From positions 1-62,651 of the forward strand of contig NZ_JACMSF010000052.1 of assembly GCF_014257025.1 (NCBI RefSeq): 62,651 bases of DNA, read 5' to 3'. Shown in pieces: positions 25,304 through 33,815 of the stretch. The notes below the pieces were generated by a model that saw nothing but the letters and a program-made list of their open reading frames with translations, did no database searches and had not been told where the DNA came from. The translations under genes were made by a program, and so were the position numbers. Position 1 is the stretch's first letter; every line of letters begins with the position of its first letter. The DNA comes from Streptomyces cupreus (GTDB taxonomy: Bacteria; Actinomycetota; Actinomycetes; Streptomycetales; Streptomycetaceae).

Positions 25304-26208
25304 TTCAGCGCCCCCAGCGTCACGCCCGTGCGCCAGTAGCGGCGCATCGCGACCATCATGATCGCCATCGGGACGACGGACAGCAGGGCGCCGGTGAGGA
25401 CGAGGCTGGTCAGGTCGACGCCGGACTCCAGGCGTTTGCCGGACCAGTTGTACAGGCCCAGGTTGAGCGTCCAGTTCTCCTCGCCGCGCAGCACGGTCAG
25501 GGGCAGGAAGAAGGCGTTCCACGTATTCACGAACGCGAGCAGGAACACGGTCGCCCCGCCCGTCGTCATCATCCGCAGCACGATGCTGAAGAAGATCCGC
25601 AGCTCGCCGGCGCCGTCGATCCGGGCGGCCTCCAGCAGCTCGTAGGGGACCGTGGCCTCGGTGTACACCTTCGCCAGGTAGACGCTGAACGGGTTGATCA
25701 GGCAGGGGATCAGCATCGCCCAGGGCGTGTCGACCAGGCCGATCTCCGAGAACAGCAGGTACAGCGGCAGCGTCAGCAGGGCGATCGGGATCAGGAACGA
25801 GCCGACCACGCACGCGAACACCAGGTTGCGGCCCGGGAACTGGAAGCGCGCGAGGCCGTAGCCCGTCGCCAGGGCGAGCAGTGTGCCGCCGAGGGAGCCG
25901 ACACCGGCGTACAGGAACGAGTTGGCGGTCCAGCGCAGGAAGATGCCGTCCTCGTAGGTGAACAGCTGCTCCAGGTTGTCCCACAGGTGCCAGCCGGAGA
26001 ACCACAGGCCGTTGGACTGGTACAGGCCCGTGCGGTCCTTGGTCGAGGCGACGATGAGCCACCACACCGGGAACAGGCTGTACATGCTGGCCAGCACCAG
26101 CCCGACGAGCAGGAAGCGCTGGCCGCCGCGCGAACGGGCCGCGGGGTCGGGGCGGCCCAGGCGATGGACCGTGCGCGTCTTGACGCCGCGCTCTTCGGTG
26201 AGCGTCAT
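25300..26208 (-). CDS. Carbohydrate ABC transporter permease (MalG type)
   Basis: 302 residues from ATG 26208, which shares one base with the upstream permease stop (TGATG). About six membrane helices; starts FLLVGLVLASMYSLFPVWWL. The EAA loop that docks the ATPase is ELLEAARIDGAGELRIFFSI. CUT1 family, imports oligosaccharides with the partner permease and binding protein upstream. No ATPase gene is in the operon; Streptomyces CUT1 systems generally share MsiK. Confidence 0.93.
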   Translation of the reverse strand: MTLTEERGVKTRTVHRLGRPDPAARSRGGQRFLLVGLVLASMYSLFPVWWLIVASTKDRTGLYQSNGLWFSGWHLWDNLEQLFTYEDGIFLRWTANSFLYAGVGSLGGTLLALATGYGLARFQFPGRNLVFACVVGSFLIPIALLTLPLYLLFSEIGLVDTPWAMLIPCLINPFSVYLAKVYTEATVPYELLEAARIDGAGELRIFFSIVLRMMTTGGATVFLLAFVNTWNAFFLPLTVLRGEENWTLNLGLYNWSGKRLESGVDLTSLVLTGALLSVVPMAIMMVAMRRYWRTGVTLGALK

Positions 26209-27092
26209 CAGTCGGCCTCCCTCGAAGTGAGCCGGTAGAACAGGAAGGAGGCGACACCGAGGATGAGGGCGAGCAGCACCGACAGAGTCGCGGCGTAGTG
26301 GTAGTTGCCGGCGTTGAACGCCTGGTTGTAGATGATCATGATCGGGGTGAAGCTGTCGTCGACCGTCTGCGGGGTGACGTTCCGGAACAGCGCCGGCTCG
26401 TTGAAGATCTGGAGCATCTGGATGATCGAGAGCATGCCGGTCAGCACCAACGCGCCCCGCACGAACGGGATCTTGATGCTGAGCGCGATACGCCACTCGG
26501 AGGCGCCGTCAAGACGGGCGGCCTCGAACAGCTCACGCGGCACACCTTGCAGCGCCGAGTAGATGATCACCATGTTGTAGCCGATGCCGTGCCAGGTCAG
26601 CAGGTTGCCGATGGACGGCCACACCATCGACGGCGCGAAGAAGTTCCAGTCGAAGCCGAAGAGCTCGCCGATCGGGGTGAGCGGACCGACGTCCGGGCTG
26701 TACAGGTTGATCCACACGACGGCGGCGACCACCCCGGGGATCATGTACGGCACCAGCAACAGGACCCGGAACCGGCTCGCCGCCTTCGAGGCCAGCGCGT
26801 CCAGGAACAGCGCCAGCACCAGGCTGACGGCCAGCATCACCGGGATCTGCACACAGGCGAACAGCACCACACGCAGGACGGACCCCATGAACTTCGAATC
26901 CGTCAGGCCCTGCCGGTAGTTGTCGAACCCGACGAACTCCTCGGTGGCACCGCCGAGCCCGAGACCGGACTGCTGCTCGTGATAGAGCGACTGGTAGACG
27001 GCGTAACCGATGGGGAGCAGGTACAGGAAGACGAAGCCGAGCTGGAAGGGCACCGTGAAGGCGGCCCCCTTCCAGCGCAGAGAGCGAATCAT
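26208..27092 (-). CDS. Carbohydrate ABC transporter permease (MalF type)
   Basis: 294 residues. Six or so membrane helices (FTVPFQLGFVFLYLLPIGYA, MLAVSLVLALFLDALASKAA, VLLLVPYMIPGVVAAVVWIN). EAA loop ELFEAARLDGASEWRIALSI. Located 11 bp after the binding-protein gene, forming the membrane channel with the MalG-type partner. Confidence 0.93.
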   Translation of the reverse strand: MIRSLRWKGAAFTVPFQLGFVFLYLLPIGYAVYQSLYHEQQSGLGLGGATEEFVGFDNYRQGLTDSKFMGSVLRVVLFACVQIPVMLAVSLVLALFLDALASKAASRFRVLLLVPYMIPGVVAAVVWINLYSPDVGPLTPIGELFGFDWNFFAPSMVWPSIGNLLTWHGIGYNMVIIYSALQGVPRELFEAARLDGASEWRIALSIKIPFVRGALVLTGMLSIIQMLQIFNEPALFRNVTPQTVDDSFTPIMIIYNQAFNAGNYHYAATLSVLLALILGVASFLFYRLTSREAD

Positions 27093-27103
27093 CGGGTTCT
27101 GCC

Positions 27104-28441
27104 TCAGCCCTTGACGCTGATGCCGCGGGACTTCAGGTCCTTGACCGTCCAGTCCTGCATGTGCGCGAGCAGCTCGGTCACGGTCTGCTCCTTGCTGACC
27201 ACCTTGGCCCAGCCGGCCTGCATCTCGGTGAACATGGCGGTCCAGTTGGGCCCGAAGGTCCAGTCGGTGGTGACCGTGTTCAGGCTGTCCTTCACGACGG
27301 TCTGCGCCGCGTCGTAGTTCTTCCCGAGCAGCTTCTCGGAGGTCGCCTCGGCGACGTACGTGTCACTGTCCTTGAGGGCCGGCATCACGCCGTTGCCCGT
27401 CTCCGGGCTCGCCATCGTCTTGACCGCGCCGGGGTCGGTGGACATCCACAGTGCCGCCTCGGCGGCCTGCTCCTGGCTCTTGCAGTCCTTGGTCACCAGG
27501 GTGACGCTGCCGGTCAGGTTGGTGGGGGCCGGCGTCTTGGCCGCCTCGCCCGCGAACGTCGGCCACGGGGACAGGGCCCACTTGCCGAAGGACTTGGTGA
27601 AGTTCTGCACCATGCCGGCCTGCTGCCAGGTGGAGATCTGCCGGGTCGCGGTGCCGCCGTTGTCGTAGTTGCGCTGCACGGCCGCGTAGTCGGCGAAGGA
27701 CAGCTTGGAGTTCAGGTCGTTGTCGATGATCTCCTGGATCACCTTCGCGGCCTTCAGCGTGCCCTCGTCCTGGAAGTCCACCTTCCAGGAGTCGCCGTCG
27801 ATGGCGTACCAGTGCGCGCCGGCCTGCATGGCGAGCACCTCCAGGGTGCTCGGGTCCTCACCGGCGTAGTTGGTGATCTTGATCCCGTGCTTCTTCAGCA
27901 CCTTGCCCGCGGCGATGAAGTCGTCCCAGGTCTTGGGGGGCTCGATGCCGTACTTCTCGAAGAGGTCCGTGCGGTAGATGGTGAAGTTCGGCGCCGAACT
28001 GGTGGGGACGCCGTACAGCTTGCCCTGGACCTGCGCGGTCGCCCAGGAACCGGCGTTGAACTGGTCCTTGCTGCCCTCGACGTACTGCGTGATGTCGGCG
28101 AGCGCGCCCTGCGAGACCCAGCTCGTCACGTACTCGCCGGTGTTCTGCAGGAGGCAGGGCGCGTTGCCCGCCTTGACGGCGTTGGTCAGCTGCTTCTGCA
28201 TGGTCAGCTGGTCCGTGACCTTCGTGTACTTCAGCTGGATGTCCTTGTGCGAGGCGTTGAACGCCTTGACGACCGCCTCCTGGCCGTTGGCCCACCCCCA
28301 GAAGTCGAGGGTGACCGGACCGGACGAGCCCGAGGCTTCGTCCTCGGAGTCGGATCCGCCACAGGCGGCGAGCAGACCTGTCAGTGCGATTCCCGCGACG
28401 GCGGCGGAAGCGAACCTTCTCCGGGGGCTGGTGAAGTTCAT
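27104..28441 (-). CDS. Sugar ABC transporter substrate-binding lipoprotein
   Basis: 445 residues from ATG 28441. Signal with basic RRRFASAAVAGIALTGLLAAC, lipobox LAAC, lipidated Cys 27. Type I extracellular solute-binding protein: PVTLDFWGWANGQEAVVKAF, KFVVTDQLTMQKQLTNAV-like region (actual KVTDQLTMQKQLTNAVKAG), and TNLTGSVTLVTKDCKSQEQA. First gene of the operon binding protein, permease, permease, GH43; the GH43 partner suggests xylo- or arabino-oligosaccharides as ligand. Upstream are two LacI-type operators. Confidence 0.92.
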   Translation of the reverse strand: MNFTSPRRRFASAAVAGIALTGLLAACGGSDSEDEASGSSGPVTLDFWGWANGQEAVVKAFNASHKDIQLKYTKVTDQLTMQKQLTNAVKAGNAPCLLQNTGEYVTSWVSQGALADITQYVEGSKDQFNAGSWATAQVQGKLYGVPTSSAPNFTIYRTDLFEKYGIEPPKTWDDFIAAGKVLKKHGIKITNYAGEDPSTLEVLAMQAGAHWYAIDGDSWKVDFQDEGTLKAAKVIQEIIDNDLNSKLSFADYAAVQRNYDNGGTATRQISTWQQAGMVQNFTKSFGKWALSPWPTFAGEAAKTPAPTNLTGSVTLVTKDCKSQEQAAEAALWMSTDPGAVKTMASPETGNGVMPALKDSDTYVAEATSEKLLGKNYDAAQTVVKDSLNTVTTDWTFGPNWTAMFTEMQAGWAKVVSKEQTVTELLAHMQDWTVKDLKSRGISVKG

Positions 28442-28568
28442 CTGACCGTGATCCTTCGGAATGGGAGGCGTTCTTGCGGAACGACTGCGGCTCGGGGTGC
28501 TGGCCAGGAACGGCGGCCGGAAACCAGCGGCTCGCGGTTGCGGGGGATTAGGCCAAGCAGAAGCTGTA

Positions 28569-28580
28569 GTAAGCGGTTGC
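28569..28580. promoter_or_regulatory. LacI-type operator GTAAGCGGTTGC
   Basis: 128-139 bp upstream of the binding-protein start, sharing GTAAGCG with the site before the first lacI gene. Candidate repressor site for the ABC-GH43 operon. Confidence 0.5.
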
Positions 28581-28785
28581 AGGGACGGTAGGCCGACGCC
28601 TCTGCTCATAGCAAGAGGCAGGGGGCAAATTTGTTACGACTGCTTGTCCGGCGGGTTAGCGCGGAGAGCCTGTCGGCAGCGCGCGCCTCGGACGGCATAT
28701 GCGCAGGTCGGAGACAGTGGAGCAGGGCCTGGTCCGGGCTCCGGCAGCGCCCTCGATGGGCGCCCCGCAGCCGTGAAATTACTTC

Positions 28786-28799
28786 GGAAAACGCTTACG
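28786..28799. promoter_or_regulatory. LacI-type operator GGAAAACGCTTACG
   Basis: Reads CGTAAGCGTTTTCC on the minus strand, again GTAAGCG plus a pyrimidine-rich half. A second site about 210 bp upstream of the other would allow looping. Inference from similarity only. Confidence 0.4.
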
Positions 28800-28845
28800 T
28801 AACGATCGCTCATGACGTTTTCCTGAGCGGACGACCCGCCTAGGC

Positions 28846-29934
28846 TCAGCCATGGCGCACGGGCGGCCGCACGGAGTCCCGTACGACGACATGGGTGCCC
28901 AGCACCAGATGCTCGCCGTCGCTGCCCTTGCGGCGCCCTCCGCCGCCCTCACGGCGGTCCGCCACCGCGCGCAGCGCGACCCGGCCCATCTCCTCGTACG
29001 GCACGTGCACGGTGGTCAGTTGGGGCGTCAGCTGCGAGGCCAGGGGAATGTCGTCGTAGCCCACGATCGACACGTCCTCGGGCACCCGCAGCCCGGCCGC
29101 ACGCAGCGCCTGCATGGCGCCGGCGGCGACCACATCCGTCCCGGCCAGCACAGCGGTGAAGCCCGGCGTCTCGCGCAGCGCGCTCTCCACGGCCTCGTAC
29201 CCGTGCTCGTAGTAGTACTGGCCATGCCTGACGAGCCCCGGCTCGAAGGGCACGCCGTACGCCTCAAAGGCGCGCTGCGCACCCCTCAACCGCCCCTGTG
29301 CGGTGGTCAGTTCGGAATGCCCGGGCAGCACCAGCACCCTGCGGTGCCCGGCCGACAACAGATGGCTGGCCATGGCATAGGCGCCGCCCTCGTTGTCGTA
29401 GTCCACCGTCGTGGCCGGCACATCGCCCTCCAGAGGGGGCCGGCCCACCAGCACGAGATGGGAGCCGGCCGCGTCCAGAGAGCGGGCGAATCGAGCCATG
29501 CGCAGCTGGTACTCGTCGTAGTCGTAGGCGCCGCCGAGCAGTACCACGGCCGCCACGCCCTGCTGGCGCATCAGGTTGACCAGCGCGAGTTCCCGCTCCG
29601 GGTCGTCGCCGGTGGTGCCCACCAGCGACAGCCAGCCCCGCAGCGTCGCGGCGCCCTCGACGCCCTTCGCCACGTGGGCGAACGCCGCGCCGGTGATGTT
29701 GTTGATCAGGATCGCCACCGTGGGCGTACCGCCGCCGGCCAGCGACCGGGCATGGGCGTTGGTGACGTAGTCCAGGTCCCGGACGACCTTCATCACCTTG
29801 CGGCGCAGGTCCTCCGACACCGGGTAGTTGCCGGACAGGACGCGCGACACACTCGCCACGGACACGCCCGCCCGTTCCGCCACGTCCCGGATGGTGGCCC
29901 GACCGACGTCACCGGACGCCTTGCGCTGACTCAC
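28846..29934 (-). CDS. LacI family transcriptional regulator (second)
   Basis: 362 residues from GTG 29934, with AAGGAG five bases upstream. HTH TIRDVAERAGVSVASVSRVL, then hinge DYVTNAHARSLAG and the sensor domain (PTVAILINNITGAAFAHVAK, TTVDYDNEGGAYAMASHLLS, DVSIVGYDDIPLASQLTPQL, ending LGTHVVVRDSVRPP). It is a clear paralogue of the LacI at 43818-44870, similar in HTH and in the LGTHVVVRDSV ending. It follows the hydroxyacid dehydrogenase on the same strand with palindromic repeat copy B between them. Confidence 0.93.
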   Translation of the reverse strand: MSQRKASGDVGRATIRDVAERAGVSVASVSRVLSGNYPVSEDLRRKVMKVVRDLDYVTNAHARSLAGGGTPTVAILINNITGAAFAHVAKGVEGAATLRGWLSLVGTTGDDPERELALVNLMRQQGVAAVVLLGGAYDYDEYQLRMARFARSLDAAGSHLVLVGRPPLEGDVPATTVDYDNEGGAYAMASHLLSAGHRRVLVLPGHSELTTAQGRLRGAQRAFEAYGVPFEPGLVRHGQYYYEHGYEAVESALRETPGFTAVLAGTDVVAAGAMQALRAAGLRVPEDVSIVGYDDIPLASQLTPQLTTVHVPYEEMGRVALRAVADRREGGGGRRKGSDGEHLVLGTHVVVRDSVRPPVRHG

Positions 29935-29939
29935 CCTTG

Positions 29940-30060
29940 CTCCTTCTTGAATGGGTCGGTCGCCTGCGGGGCGCTCTTTGCCGGTGTCGAGAGCACGACC
30001 GTGCTCAGCGCTGCGCGCCTCCGCGCGCTCGTGCTCTCGACACCGGCGCGCCCCTTCGGC
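29940..30060. repeat. Long palindromic repeat, copy B (19-bp arms)
   Basis: Arms GCCGGTGTCGAGAGCACGA (29980-29998) and its complement (30029-30047), with a 30-nt loop starting CCGTGCTCAG and ending GCCTCCGCGCGC, as in copy A at 4990-5110. Lies in the 205-bp gap between the dehydrogenase stop and the second lacI start. Confidence 0.8.
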
Positions 30061-30139
30061 TCCCTCCCGGCCGGTGGCCTGGGGACCGTGGCTGTGGGTG
30101 GGCTTGTGCCCTGGGTCGGTCGGTATTTGCCCTGGTGGG

Positions 30140-31153
30140 TCATGCCACTCTAGCCATGTCCGCGTGCCGCACCTCATGGGCCAGGGGTGCGCCGGCCCCC
30201 AGCCGCTCCAACTCCTCCACCACGATCCGTCCGAGTCTCTCCAGCTCGTTGCCGAGCGACCCCGCGATGTGCGGCGTGAGGAAGACGTTGGGCAGCCGGT
30301 ACAGCGGCGATCCGGCCGGCAGCGGCTCGGGCTCGGTGACGTCGAGCACGGCGTGCAGCCGCCCCGAGACCAGTTCGTCGGCAAGGGCGTCCGGATCGAC
30401 CAGGGCTCCTCGGGAAGTGTTGATCAGCACACCTCCGTCCCGGATGAGGGCGAGCCGCTCGCCGTCCAGCATCCGGTAGGTCTCAGGGATGTCGGGCGCG
30501 TGCAGGCTCACGATGTCGCTGCGGCTCAACAGGTCGTCCAGCGACAGGAGTTGCGCCCCGAGGCCCGCGGCCTCGGCGGCACTGACATAGGGGTCGTGCA
30601 GCAGCACCGTGAAGTCGAACGGCCGCAGCAGCTCCAGCACCCGCCGCCCCACCCGCGAGGCCCCGATGATGCCCACCTGCCGTCCGACGTTCCCGGTGTG
30701 GGCCGTCTCGACGGGTGACGGATACGCATGGGTGCTGCGGAACCGCTCGCGATGGGTGAACGTGTCCTTCCCGGCGAGCAGGATCATCGCGAGCGTGTAC
30801 TCCGCGACGGGCAGCGCGTTGCCGGTGACCGCGCTGGAAACGGTGATCCCGCGTTCCCACAGGGCGTCGCCGACCAGGGAGCGCACGGAGCCCGCGGCGT
30901 GCAGGACGGTGCGCAGCCGGGGGGTGGCGGTGAGGACGCCGGCGTCCAGGTGCGGGCAGCCCCAGCCGGTGATCAGCACCTCGGCCTCGGCGAGTGCGGC
31001 GGCCGCCGCCGGATCGGTGAAGTCCCGTACGACGAGGGCGGGGTCGAGCTCGGCCGCCTGGCGCAGCCTGGCCATGAGCGGCGGGGGGAACAGCAGGGGG
31101 AGGTGCACCGGATCCAACGCGAACACGGCCCGCGGCAGCTGGGGGCTGGGCAT
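30140..31153 (-). CDS. D-isomer-specific 2-hydroxyacid dehydrogenase family protein
   Basis: 337 residues. NAD-binding Rossmann motif VGIIGASRVGRRVLELL near 165 (GxGxxG variant with Ala-Ser), and the catalytic triad Arg in LINTSRGALVDPD, Glu in DVTEPEPLPAGSPLY and His in FLTPHIAGSLGNE. Oxidises or reduces a 2-hydroxy acid; in a polysaccharide region it may act on sugar-acid products. GAAAGCG-type operator about 50 bp upstream and the second lacI gene downstream on the same strand suggest local sugar-responsive control. Confidence 0.9.
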   Translation of the reverse strand: MPSPQLPRAVFALDPVHLPLLFPPPLMARLRQAAELDPALVVRDFTDPAAAAALAEAEVLITGWGCPHLDAGVLTATPRLRTVLHAAGSVRSLVGDALWERGITVSSAVTGNALPVAEYTLAMILLAGKDTFTHRERFRSTHAYPSPVETAHTGNVGRQVGIIGASRVGRRVLELLRPFDFTVLLHDPYVSAAEAAGLGAQLLSLDDLLSRSDIVSLHAPDIPETYRMLDGERLALIRDGGVLINTSRGALVDPDALADELVSGRLHAVLDVTEPEPLPAGSPLYRLPNVFLTPHIAGSLGNELERLGRIVVEELERLGAGAPLAHEVRHADMARVA

Positions 31154-31194
31154 GACTCTCCTGACACGCTGAGTGGAATCGGGGAAACATTTTC

Positions 31195-31208
31195 AGAAAG
31201 CGCCTTCT
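31195..31208. promoter_or_regulatory. LacI-type operator AGAAAGCGCCTTCT
   Basis: Imperfect palindrome with CG centre, 42-55 bp upstream of the dehydrogenase start. Shares GAAAGCGC with the site at 54243-54256. Possible target of the second LacI protein. Confidence 0.45.
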
Positions 31209-31292
31209 ACCGTAGATCTGCCGGGAAGCAGCGGTCAATCGGTACGGCGGAGCAGGTGTGCAAGGGTTGGTCCGGCCCCGGCGCGAAATCGG

Positions 31293-32231
31293 TTACTTGG
31301 TTTTCCCACCCCGGTACCACGGCGTCGCCCCGGCTGCCAGCGGCACCGCGACGGCATCCGGGTCGCAGACGAGAGCACCGTCGCGTACTTCGAGGCGGGC
31401 GGCGCGGACGACCGACCGGCGGCCGGCCGGATCGTCCTCGTCCGCGGTGAAGTACCACAGCGCCGCGGACGCGCCCTGCTCGACCACCATCGCGTGATGG
31501 CCCTCGGGGGTTGCCGCCAGCAGCTGGTAGGGCTCGCGCGTCCAGTTCTCCAGGTCGGGGGAGCGGTAGACGGACAGTCCCTTCCAGTTGTCCGTGATCA
31601 TCCAGTACTCGCCGGCCAGGCGGAACACCGTCGGACCCTCCTGCGGCTGGTCGGTGGCCGCGGGAGCGGTGCGCGTCCAGGTGTACAGGTCGGGGGAGTC
31701 CGCCGTGTGGATGCGGGAGTCGTCCCGCTCGTCCTTGAACCACATGCGCCAGCCCGCCCCGTCCGGCAACGGGTGCACCGTCGCGTCGATGACCCGGTCG
31801 CTGTCCAGGTCGAGCAGGGAGCGGAACTCCCAGTGGAGCAGGTCGGCCGAGGTGTAGTGCAGCAGGTGGGCGTCGCCGAGCCAGTCGTCCCGGACGCCGG
31901 GGAGGTAGGAGACATACATGTGGTGGGTGCCGTCGTCGTCGGCGATCACTTCGGGTGCCCAGTACGTCATGCGGCCCGGCTGGTACTCCAGGCCCCGGGC
32001 GATCCCTCGGTAGGTCCAGGTGCGGCAATCGTCCGTGCTGACGGCGACGCCGATGTCCGTGCCGTGCACCCATTCCACGCCCTCGCACTTCAGGCCTGCG
32101 CGGCGCTGGGTGTAGAACATCCACCACTCGCCGGTCGTGCGGTGGCGGACGAGGGTGGGGTCGGTGGCTCCGTCGTGGACGGGGTCGCGGTAGGCGGGGT
32201 GGCTCAACTCGGTCTCCTTCGGCCTGAACAT
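31293..32231 (-). CDS. GH43-like beta-propeller glycosidase
   Basis: 312 residues from ATG 32231, preceded by GGGAGATCG. Short propeller protein without signal peptide: HDGATDPTLVRHRTTGEWWM (first acidic residue), MTYWAPEVIADDDGTHHMYV, DRVIDATVHPLPDGAGWRMW, QEGPTVFRLAGEYWMITDNW. The order of acidic residues matches the GH43/GH68/GH32-type five-bladed fold; the exact family is uncertain. Likely an intracellular oligosaccharide hydrolase. Divergent from the large operon at 32463, with two AACCGGTT operators between. Confidence 0.78.
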   Translation of the reverse strand: MFRPKETELSHPAYRDPVHDGATDPTLVRHRTTGEWWMFYTQRRAGLKCEGVEWVHGTDIGVAVSTDDCRTWTYRGIARGLEYQPGRMTYWAPEVIADDDGTHHMYVSYLPGVRDDWLGDAHLLHYTSADLLHWEFRSLLDLDSDRVIDATVHPLPDGAGWRMWFKDERDDSRIHTADSPDLYTWTRTAPAATDQPQEGPTVFRLAGEYWMITDNWKGLSVYRSPDLENWTREPYQLLAATPEGHHAMVVEQGASAALWYFTADEDDPAGRRSVVRAARLEVRDGALVCDPDAVAVPLAAGATPWYRGGKTK

Positions 32232-32266
32232 CGATCTCCCTGAGCGGGGCGACGATGGGAGATGAT

Positions 32267-32280
32267 GGCAACCGGTTCCC
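32267..32280. promoter_or_regulatory. Operator GGCAACCGGTTCCC (copy 1)
   Basis: Contains the perfect palindrome AACCGGTT at 32270-32277, 36-49 bp upstream of the GH43-like start. Identical 14-mer at 44913-44926 before the third lacI gene. A LacI-type operator by symmetry and CG centre. Confidence 0.7.
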
Positions 32281-32367
32281 ACACGTTCTGTCAAGAAACC
32301 CTTTTCGAAATTCTGCCAAGACTCTTGACGTGGTCTTCCGACAGGAAGAAGCTCTGCCCCGTTGCGT

Positions 32368-32381
32368 GACAACCGGTTGCC
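32368..32381. promoter_or_regulatory. Operator GACAACCGGTTGCC (copy 2)
   Basis: AACCGGTT palindrome at 32371-32378, 82-95 bp upstream of the binding-protein start of the large operon. Together with copy 1, about 100 bp away, it could repress both divergent promoters. Confidence 0.7.
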
Positions 32382-32462
32382 GAGCCGCACGGCCGCCTTT
32401 TCGATCGACGGCCGAAATATCGAACAGATCGTCAAGCACATAGAGCAGGAGGTGGTGCGTCC

Positions 32463-33815
32463 ATGCGCCCACATGCCGGGGCCCCGCTGAGCCGCCGCCG
32501 ATTCCTCAGCCTCTCCGCGGGCGGCGCCGCGGCCGGTGCGGCGGCGCTGAGCGGTTGCGCGCTGCAAGTGGCCGGCGCTGCGAGCGGCGGAGGCGGCGAG
32601 AGCATCACGGTGATGGCCGAACTCAACGACCTCGGCCCGGAACTGATCCAGCAGGCCCAGAAGGAGCTCGGTATCCGGATCACCGTGGTGAAGAACGACA
32701 TCACCCGGCTGATCGCGATGATCACCAGCGGCAACCCTCCGGACCTGGTGCGCGGCCTCGGTGCCCTGGACGCGCCGTACTTCGCCGCCCGGGGCGTGGC
32801 CGAGAACCTCGACCCCTACTTCGCGAAGTCCTCCATCCTCAAGGTCGACGACCTGGACCCGGCCAACGACCTGTGGCGCTACGACGGGAAGACCCAGGGC
32901 AACGGCCCCCGTTACGGCATGGCGAAGGACTTCTCCCAGGACGCGATGTTCTGGTACAACACCTCCCACTTCGACAAGGCGGGCCTCGCTTACCCTTCCG
33001 AGACCGAGCCGATCACCTACGAGGAGTGGCTGGACAACGCCAAGCAGCTGGTCCGACGCAAGAACGGCCAGACCACTGTCTACGGCGGCAGCTACAACGG
33101 CCTCGGTCTCGGCATCCTTTTCACCAACCTGACGGCCGCCGCCGGAGGCAGCCTCTTCTCCGCCGACTTCAGCCGCGTCGACTTCACCACGCCCGAGGCC
33201 CGCAGGGCCCTGGCCTGGTACGTCGACTACGCCAAGACCAGGGTCGGGCCGAGCCTCATCCAGCCCAACCCCGACGCCTGGGACGGGCCCACCTACGTCG
33301 CGAACCGCATGGCCATGTCGGGCAACGGCTACTGGCTCGGCGGCATGATCTACCCCGAACCCAAGGTGGCGCCCGTGTCCCGGCTCGCCCCCGCCCCCGT
33401 CTTCGAAGGCGGCCCACGGCTCAGCTCCTGCCAGAGCGCCACCGGCCTGTGGATGCCGAAGAAGGCGCGCAACAAGGACGCCGCCTGGCGGGTCTTCGAG
33501 TGGTTCTTCGGCGAGGCACCGGCCAAAGCGCGCGCGGAGGGCGGCTGGGGGATCCCGACCCTGAAATCGCTTCGCCCGCTGATGCCGGACAAGGAGGCCT
33601 ACCAGCAGCGGGTCCTGAAGACGCAGCAGGCCGAGCTGGAGCACTTCTCGGTGACACCGTTCACCCCCTACATCAAGTGGGACGCCCTCGAAGCCCTCAT
33701 CAACCAGGTCATCCCGGCCGCGATGAGGGGCGAGATCTCCGTCGACATCCTCGCGGGACGCCTCAACTCGACCGTCAACGAGCAGATGAAGCGCGGTAAG
33801 GAGCAGGTGGGATGA
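32463..33815 (+). CDS. Sugar ABC transporter substrate-binding lipoprotein (Tat type)
   Basis: 450 residues from ATG 32463 with AGGAGG upstream. The export signal combines twin arginines (LSRRRFLSLSAGG) with a lipobox ALSGC (Cys 32), so it is probably Tat-exported and lipidated. Solute-binding fold: ESITVMAELNDLGPELIQQA, NPPDLVRGLGALDAPYFAAR, DAMFWYNTSHFDKAGLAYPS. First gene of an operon with two permeases and four secreted or accessory polysaccharide enzymes (to 43789). Ligand probably an acidic oligosaccharide. Confidence 0.93.
   Translation: MRPHAGAPLSRRRFLSLSAGGAAAGAAALSGCALQVAGAASGGGGESITVMAELNDLGPELIQQAQKELGIRITVVKNDITRLIAMITSGNPPDLVRGLGALDAPYFAARGVAENLDPYFAKSSILKVDDLDPANDLWRYDGKTQGNGPRYGMAKDFSQDAMFWYNTSHFDKAGLAYPSETEPITYEEWLDNAKQLVRRKNGQTTVYGGSYNGLGLGILFTNLTAAAGGSLFSADFSRVDFTTPEARRALAWYVDYAKTRVGPSLIQPNPDAWDGPTYVANRMAMSGNGYWLGGMIYPEPKVAPVSRLAPAPVFEGGPRLSSCQSATGLWMPKKARNKDAAWRVFEWFFGEAPAKARAEGGWGIPTLKSLRPLMPDKEAYQQRVLKTQQAELEHFSVTPFTPYIKWDALEALINQVIPAAMRGEISVDILAGRLNSTVNEQMKRGKEQVG

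Larger units (their letters stand above)
28442..28845. other. 404-bp intergenic regulatory region of the first ABC operon
   Basis: No credible gene. It lies between the second lacI stop and the binding-protein start, both minus strand. It holds two operator-like sites (28569-28580, 28786-28799) and a long 5' leader of about 130 bp after the nearer site. No riboswitch fold was recognised. Confidence 0.6.
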
